Source of the DNA: Endocalyx cinctus | Taxonomy: Eukaryota > Ascomycota > Sordariomycetes > Amphisphaeriales > Apiosporaceae | DNA: 64,000 bases | Assembly: GCA_001600455.1 (NCBI GenBank) | Contig: BCKC01000009.1 | Coordinates: 62,001-126,000 of the forward strand | Direction of reading: 5' to 3' | Shown: one piece after another, positions 58,232-64,000 of the stretch | Layout: every line of letters begins with the position of its first letter | How positions within the stretch are numbered: position 1 is the stretch's first letter | The notes under the pieces: generated by a model | Seen by the model: only the letters and a program-made list of their open reading frames with translations | What the model was told of the DNA's origin: nothing | The model's database searches: none | Position numbers and translations under genes: made by a program

Positions 58232-58990
58232 GATGCTTCTGTTCGTGTAAATTGTGGTAATAATCGTTATAGAGAGGACCCGGAAGTCATCGAGGAGGAA
58301 AAAGAAGAAGAAGAAAGAGGAGAAAGCGAAGAGAGCGAAGAAGACGATGACCACGAATGTATTCACTTTTTCCACGGTCCACGTCGTATGGGTATCCTCC
58401 AAAGCCTTCGTGATATGGAAAGAGATAGGAGACGGGAGGAAAGAAGGGAGAGGTTAGAGCGAGAGGCAATGGAAAGAGAGGAGGAAAAACAAGAAGAAGA
58501 AGAAGAAAGCGAAGAGAGCGAAGAAGAAGAAGATGATGATCACGAATGCATTCACTTTTCCCACGGTCCACGTACGGGTATCCTCCAAAGCCTTCTCAAT
58601 ATGGAAATAGAGGAGGAAAAGGAAGAAGAAGAAGAAGATACCTCCGAATCCGACACAGAAGCACAGAAAACAATAATTACAGGGGAAGAGGCCCACGAGT
58701 CCGGCACAGAACCAGAACGAATCGAAGTTGACGAGACAGGTTCGCAAGAAACAGGACTTGTGGAAATAGTAGAGGCAGGAAACGAAGAAAGCGTGGAGGA
58801 GGCGATGAATATTCCCCTCGACGAGCCCGGTTCGCTGTCTACCCGAAGTGAAGAAATTCTAGGCGGCCTCGACGTGACAGCTACCATATTCAGTTTGAGA
58901 GAACTGACGCGCATAGATCAGAATAAGATCGTGCATCATAAGGCAACGGTCGGGGGTTGTGATGGCATTGAAGAATGGTCGCGAAGATAA
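58232..58990 (+). CDS. Acidic reading frame in frame after the CDK8 stop
   Basis: From the codon after the CDK8 TAG to 58990 there are 252 sense codons and then a stop. The first ATG in this frame is at 58388 (200 residues to the end). The frame encodes very acidic sequence (poly-Glu tracts) and two copies of a block ESEESEE...DDDHECIHF.HGPR..GILQSL..ME, at 58321-58421 and 58504-58606. The copies differ by in-frame indels of 3 and 6 nt and by several silent changes (GAC/GAT, TGT/TGC), which suggests the frame is translated. The second half (about 90 residues) is acidic but not repetitive. The first block begins before the ATG, so either the gene starts at a non-AUG codon, the TAG is read through, or a splice joins it to CDK8. 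No known domain. It could also be chance. Confidence 0.45.
   Translation, partial: DASVRVNCGNNRYREDPEVIEEEKEEEERGESEESEEDDDHECIHFFHGPRRMGILQSLRDMERDRRREERRERLEREAMEREEEKQEEEEESEESEEEEDDDHECIHFSHGPRTGILQSLLNMEIEEEKEEEEEDTSESDTEAQKTIITGEEAHESGTEPERIEVDETGSQETGLVEIVEAGNEESVEEAMNIPLDEPGSLSTRSEEILGGLDVTATIFSLRELTRIDQNKIVHHKATVGGCDGIEEWSRR
58321..58606 (+). repeat. Imperfect tandem duplication, about 103 bp blocks 183 bp apart
   Basis: Block A 58321-58421 and block B 58504-58606 are near-identical: AGAAAGCGAAGAGAGCGAAG, CACGGTCCACGT and GGTATCCTCCAAAGCCTT occur in both in the same order. Indels between them are 6 nt and 3 nt. The reading is in the frame of the preceding feature. Confidence 0.9.
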
Positions 58991-60845
58991 CTGTCCTAAA
59001 CTAAGAACAGGCTTGATCATATACCATCGATCTTTTTCCTCTTTTGATGACGACTCGGTATCGACTCCAAAGGCAGCAGGCAGACGATTTTCATGTGGAT
59101 GGTGTTCGGACCAACCTCGTTGGCAGAACCAAAAAAAAAACGCCACTTGTACTAGTATATAAAAATCTCTCAGATACGGTGTTCATCGACGTCGGTTCAG
59201 TTCATCTGTTTTGTTTACCGTTTATGTACCCTGTATATACTATGTTACGGCATGGCGCTGGTGGCGGGTTATTTAGGAAACATGAAAAAAAAAGGAGGCG
59301 TTCGTTCTTCACATGATCGCATGATGGTATAAAACAACCAATAAGGCACGGCAAAGGCGTTTGATGGATCTTGTCCCTTTTTTTTTTTTTCATTTCTCCT
59401 CATTCTAGGATTTCTATACCCCTGATTTGATGTTAAGGTGTTAGGCAACATGTTCGAAAGGTGTAGATAGTAAAATAAAGATGCATCAAATGAAGTCAAG
59501 TTATGTTATAGAAATATTTTTCTCTTCTTTCGTCTATTGACTATTTTTCCCCCTCCGTTTCTGCTTTTCATGCCTAGGAGCGAGCATATCGGGATAAATA
59601 GGGGCTAGCGAGGACTCGCAGCCATCTAAATAATAAGAACGAGTGGTTTAAGAATCGCTCGATCTTAGAATACTAGTAAGGGGGAGGCAGGGGGGTAAGG
59701 TAATACGTGGAATTTACTTTCAAACTGATTTTATTCATTGACTTTGAGAGAAGAAAATAACACGCCCGTCATCTTCTTATCCCCCCCTTTCTGATCATCC
59801 TTTCTCGAAGGGCTACCTATCTATCTACCCGTTCGTCTTCATCTACCTAGCTGTCTGTTTCTATTAATTAACTAGCCATCACCGCCGCAACTATCATCAC
59901 ACTACCCCTTTATTAAGTAGAACAGGATTAGATACAAACAACAACAAAAGTGTTTCATCGCAGGAGATATAAAAAAACAAAACAAAAACAGTATGGAACA
60001 ATAAAAAAGTCGAGCCCTCTCTTTCTCGTCTTCGTCATTTCCATTCTCCCGAAACTTTCTAACCGCCTTCCTTCGCGGCTTTTAGAAAGTTTCTGCGTGA
60101 TCAACACGCAGTACATACCGCACGCATACATACGTAAAAAGTTTGTATGTAGCCTGACCCCCTATTCTCTTCTCTTTCCTTGTCCGAGATAAATTAAAAA
60201 GCCAATAGCGCAGCAGCGCGGGTTAGAAACCAAAGCGCGCCAGGCCGACGAAATACAATAAGTGTGCCGCGGCGTTCTTGGTATTTGGTGTGTGGCATAA
60301 AAAATAATAATATTAAAAAAAAGGGTTCGAGGGTATCCATTTTCCTTTTTTTTTTTTTCCCCCTTCGTTCATTCTTTCCTTTGATTCCTTTTTTACGTCT
60401 TTGTTCAAAATTAAGGTGAAATTGTTGTTGATGGGGGAATTTGGTGTGGTGGGTATCATAAAAAGAGGTTTTCGTTCCGTTTCAGCATGGTTTCCGCGAG
60501 GTTTCGAAAATTTCATGGTGTTTTTTTGAAATCGGGCAAACGTCCGTCTGAAGGAAGCATTGATTGGGTCAAAGACTTTTTTTTTCGATGCGACAAATCG
60601 GATTTCCCGGGCGAGGGAGAGAAAAAAAAAACGGACGAAAAAACTGCGGAGTATTCGACCATAGGGAGTAAAGAATAGTCGACATAGGAGGACCGGAACT
60701 GAGAGAGAAGAGGAACAGAAAAAAATGGCAAGGAAATGATAGAGAATATTTCCCGTGATTTCATATTAAAAGAAAAACCCGACGATCGCCTATAAGTCGT
60801 CAAAGTCGTCGGTGGACGAGAGGAAATTCGGTGAAGTCAAGAGGT
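58991..60845. other. Intergenic between convergent genes
   Basis: 3' flanks of the acidic frame (plus) and the ARF6-type gene (minus). Contains poly(A/T) runs near 59380 and 60345. Frames at 59950-60192 and 60487-60803 are not supported. Confidence 0.45.
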
Positions 60846-61608
60846 TTACTTCTTGGCCGGGGCGGGAGGGGCCTTGACGTTGTTAGACAACCAAGCGAGA
60901 CCCTCGAGCAGACCTTCTCCGGTAGTGGCACAGCTAGGTACCACGTACCAGACCTTGTCCTTGAGTTTGGATAGTTGCAGTTGTTCGGTGACTTCTTGGG
61001 GTTTCATAGCTATCGATTTGGTTGTCTCTGGTTAGTCTGGCGTGTCTGCGGTGTAGTCGGTGATGCGACTAGTCGAGATAGATAAGAGATAAAATGAGGC
61101 CAACGTACCATCTTTGATATCTTGCTTGTTTGCGAATACGAGCAACAAGCTATCCTTCATTTCTCGATCGTTGATAATACGGTGTAATTCTTGTTTGGCT
61201 TCCTCGATTCGTGCCCGGTCGGAGGAATCGATGACGAAGATAAGACCTTGGGTACCTATTGTTTATAATATCTATTTAGTATTTTCTTCTCTCTCCTTTT
61301 TTTTTTTTCTTCTCTCCCTTCGAGGAAGACTGGACCGAATTGAAATGGGTACACTTACCGCTGAAGTAATGCCTCCACAGGGGACGGATCTTGTCCTGAC
61401 CACCGACATCCCAAACATTGAATTTCACGTTCTTGTAGGTGACGGTCTCGACGTTAAAACCGACGGTAGGAATGGTGGTGACATCCTGGCCCAACTTCAA
61501 TTTGTAGAGGATGGTAGTCTTTCCGGCGGCATCGAGACCCAGCATCAATAATCGCATCTCCTTAGATCCAAAGATCTTTCCCATCATTTTAGAGAGTTGA
61601 CCTCCCAT
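60846..61608 (-). CDS. ARF6: ARF6-type small GTPase
   Basis: Membrane-traffic GTPase of the Arf family, likely at the plasma membrane and endosomes, with roles in endocytosis and polar growth. Three exons, 61608-61359, 61255-61109 and 61009-60846, give 186 residues; introns of 103 and 99 nt are GT-AG, the second with a GACTAAC branch site. Gly2 (MGGQLSK) for myristoylation; P-loop GLDAAGKT (24-31), TVGFNVE, switch II WDVGGQ with Gln71, NKQD (126-129) and PSCATTGEG. The segment [20 protein letters not shown] and [18 protein letters not shown] are closer to human ARF6 than ARF1, so I call the ARF6 (fungal ArfB) group. The C-terminus ends APPAPAKK, longer than in the animal protein. Confidence 0.92.
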
Positions 61609-61914
61609 TTTGTCTTTTGATGTTCGTTTGTTTTGTTTCGTCCTTTTTTTTTTTTTTTTTNTTTCCTTTTCTTAATAGATAAAATAACCCGAAGGATCAA
61701 ATTATGGCTAAGATGATGCGCAACAAGGAAGCAGGGGGGAAAGAGAGAAAGAGAGAGGAGGGATAGGGAAAGTAAACGGAGAAGAAGAAAAAATTATCGA
61801 GAAAGTTAAAAAGTACTATATTCTACCGGTTTTTAGTTATTGGTAAGTACTATGTACCTTTTGGTGATGCACTTAACAGAAGTGAAGAAGAGTACGAAGG
61901 ATATTCAACCACCC

Positions 61915-61944
61915 GATACGATACGATGCGATACGATACGATAC
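61915..61944. repeat. (GATAC)6 with one variant
   Basis: Six tandem pentamers, the third reading GATGC. It lies about 310 bp upstream of the ARF6-type start codon. Confidence 0.9.
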
Positions 61945-62337
61945 GTTTTTAACGGACAAGTATCAAAAACAACCCTTGAAAGGTTTAAAAATACGATTAA
62001 AATTAAACCGAAGAAATATGAGAAAAATAGAGAGAAGAGAGAAGAGCAAAAAGGAAACAAGAATAAAATAAAATAAAATAAAATAAAACAACAACAAAAA
62101 AAAAAGGACGGTATTCGTTACATTTGTTTCATAGAAAAAAATAATCGGTTTCCACCCGCAATAGGTACAAATTTCCCGTCGCTTATCACCCGGCCCAAGT
62201 CAGCCAGGGGTAGGTAATCTACCTAATCCTATTCTAAGCATTCTATAGGCCATCTCAACAAAAAGAATCCACTAACGGGAATAATATCTACAAGGGGGCG
62301 TATAACGGGAAATGTCATAGCTCTATCCCCCAGCTAT

Positions 62338-62366
62338 CCAATCTGCCAATCTGCCAATCTGCCAAT
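62338..62366. promoter_or_regulatory. Four CCAAT boxes with 8-bp period
   Basis: CCAAT starts at 62338, 62346, 62354 and 62362, giving a CCAATCTG tandem repeat. CCAAT is the target of the fungal Hap2/3/5 complex. The site lies about 730 bp upstream of the ARF6-type gene start. Confidence 0.5.
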
Positions 62367-62916
62367 TTACCCCTGAGTCCTCGACCTACCTACATACGTA
62401 CATACATATACATACCTATACATACGCAGTAGTATACATATATAGCCGCCTATGTGATCCCGTTACAGTATACATGTATGCACTATAAACACTTTGACAC
62501 TTAATATATACCTTAGGTAAGAATATATCATATACTTACTTTTACTTAGTATAGAATACTTAAATAGTAAATCAGTATTCCAACCATCCCCCCCTATATG
62601 TTGCATTGGTTTCAATTTCAACATCGACATCGTGATCAAGTAGAGAAGAATCCTATAGTAGTAGTAACAGTAATATTAGTAGTAGTAGAGGTATAGAAAT
62701 CCTTCATAATTCAGACAACGTCATGCCTCCCCGACTGATATATGTGTCCACCTCTATCTACACCTACTTTCTCTCTACTACATCTAGTGTTGACAACATA
62801 CTAATTATCCCCTCTATTCCATATCGAAAAAGACACCCCGGCGCCATCAATTAGTTTGACCAACAATAAAAAAGGTCAACAGAAGAAGGGGAAAAAAAAA
62901 AAAAAAAACACATGCG

Positions 62917-63982
62917 TTAACCTCGATATTCAACCACGTAACGTCTCGTAACCGCTTGCATAGTATTCTGACTCTCTTCCCCTTCGAATTTGAGGTTCAC
63001 CTTACCATCGCCATCCATACCCATCACCTCCGCTTTATAGAACGTCGTTGTGTTGGGATAGAGCGCAAGTACTACCCTGCCATTCTCCAACGGCGGTAAT
63101 ACCGTACCGTCCTTCGGTATCAGAATCATGCTGCTCGCGCTAGTCTTGAAGTCTTTCTGGTGGCCGGCCTCGTCCACGTCCGCGTCGAGCACCTTGTATC
63201 GCCGCGACTTACCCTCCCCGCGCACTTCCATCACGATTCCCAGGATCCAGTCCGACTGCTCTCCCGGGTTCGGCGCTTTGGGTTTGAACGCGACCTCGTC
63301 GTCCTTCGCAAACGTTTGCTTCCGGTTCAGAGCGTTGGAAGCGCTCGATCCCGCCGATTGAGGCTCCACGCTGCCCGCCTTAGCCGCCGGCGTCGATCGA
63401 TCCATCTTAGCTTCTCTTTCCGGTTTGCTGCTACCACCCATACGACGCGGTAAGTTCGAGTTAGGAGACGGTACCGGCGAATCAGGGTACGTATCGTACA
63501 TGGATTCAGCCTTGGCTCGCTGCGCCGCTCGCGAAGTGCTGGCCTCTTGCTGCTCTTCCTCCGACTTGATCACCGCCCTAAGTACTTCCAAGTTGCGGAT
63601 CGATTCCGAGAGCTTGGCATGAGCGGTATCGTTGATCTTCACTCCTCGACGTAACACGCCGTCGAGACTGGCAAAGTCCGACGAGCTCAAATCTAAAGGA
63701 TAGCGAAATTAGTCTTTTTCTGTAGAGCTTTATACAAAGTCATAAGGTTAGAAAAGAATAAAAAGAATAATAAAAAAACATACTGCCTTTGTTTCTTTTC
63801 TCCACCATGGCCTTGTCCTGGTCACGGATGTCGAGGATGTTGCCGTTGCTCTCGTTGACAACATCAACTACGCCGCGAATCTTGTCTTGGATCTCCTTCC
63901 ATAGCGCTAGTTCCTCGCCGTGGTGCGAATCTGTCTCGCTATTCCGGTTCGCAGCCCGACGCTGGTTTCCGCGTGCCGACAT
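62917..63982 (-). CDS. SGF29: SAGA-associated factor 29 (tandem Tudor reader)
   Basis: Subunit of the SAGA histone acetyltransferase complex that binds H3K4 di/trimethyl marks. Exons 63982-63784 and 63692-62917 give 324 residues; the 91-nt intron (63783-63693, GTATGT to TTTAG) joins in phase. Order: N-terminal helical region (LWKEIQDKIRGVVDVVNE) that contacts the complex, a Ser/Pro-rich linker (110-180), and the C-terminal tandem Tudor SGF29 domain from about 190: DDEVAFKPKAPNPGEQSDWI, LGIVMEVRGEGKSRRYKVLDAD, VLALYPNTTTFYKAEVMGM, ending FEGEESQNTMQAVTRRYVVEY. The typical aromatic-cage residues appear present (Tyr-Pro-x-Thr-Thr-x-Phe-Tyr). The gene starts 18 bp before the window edge. Confidence 0.94.
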
Positions 63983-64000
63983 ATCTGGCGCGTTTAAACT

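Larger units (their letters stand above)
61609..62916. other. Intergenic upstream of ARF6, with short repeats and an N
   Basis: Contains poly(T) 61644-61664 interrupted by one undetermined base at 61661, a GATAC pentamer array, AAAAT repeats near 62065, four phased CCAAT boxes and a poly(A) before the SGF29 stop. The N marks an assembly problem in a homopolymer. No gene supported. Confidence 0.5.

Noticed and set aside
58287..58914. Several overlapping Leu/Phe-rich minus-strand frames
   Set aside because: Reverse strand of GAA/GAG tracts; they seem like membrane proteins only because Glu codons reverse to Phe/Leu/Ser.

Overview
The window looks like nuclear DNA of a filamentous ascomycete (Pezizomycotina; I cannot fix the genus). 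Introns are short (mostly 65-165 nt) with GTRNGT donors and CTRAY-like branch points. The genes include fungal-specific families: Zn(II)2Cys6 regulators, NmrA-like reductases, a 2EXR protein and a DUF7357/coilin-like protein. Intergenic DNA is AT-rich, full of long poly(A)/poly(T) runs and of palindromes built on TACCTAGGTA. I find no rRNA, tRNA, CRISPR, transposase or viral gene.

Layout. 0.5-9.6 kb is an accessory-looking part: a Zn2Cys6 regulator and an NmrA-like reductase diverge from a 1-kb promoter carrying three CGG-N4-CCR inverted sites, followed by a very small putatively lipidated protein (MGNCC start), a small alpha/beta protein of unknown function and an Old Yellow Enzyme. 10.5-20.7 kb holds GTP cyclohydrolase II (riboflavin), a 1,619-residue coilin-like nuclear protein, the complex I subunit NDUFB7 and a short-chain dehydrogenase. 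20.7-33.4 kb is gene-poor; one Zn2Cys6 regulator sits there with 3.1 kb of gene-free DNA on one side and 7.8 kb on the other. 33.4-43.1 kb holds a PPIL4-type cyclophilin with RRM, a small conserved protein, a second NmrA-like reductase and RNA polymerase I subunit RPA43. 44-52.5 kb holds an amino-acid/choline-type permease, a 2EXR protein, a Vps73/YBR241C-like MFS transporter and an Asp/Glu/hydantoin racemase. 53.3-64 kb is core cell biology: ARP2 (actin nucleation), CDK8/SSN3 (Mediator kinase), an ARF6-type GTPase and SGF29 (SAGA histone reader).

Gene models here were spliced by hand: most multi-exon genes join in phase with canonical GT-AG borders and restore family motifs across the junctions, so they are more complete than single ORFs. 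The most unusual observations are (i) a 252-codon acidic reading frame directly after, and in the same frame as, the CDK8 stop codon, holding a tandem duplication whose differences look selected for coding; (ii) the inverted CGG sites between the regulator and its NmrA neighbour; (iii) a filamentous-fungal coilin candidate; (iv) the MGNCC protein; and (v) the isolated regulator with phased AGGTCA repeats in its flank.
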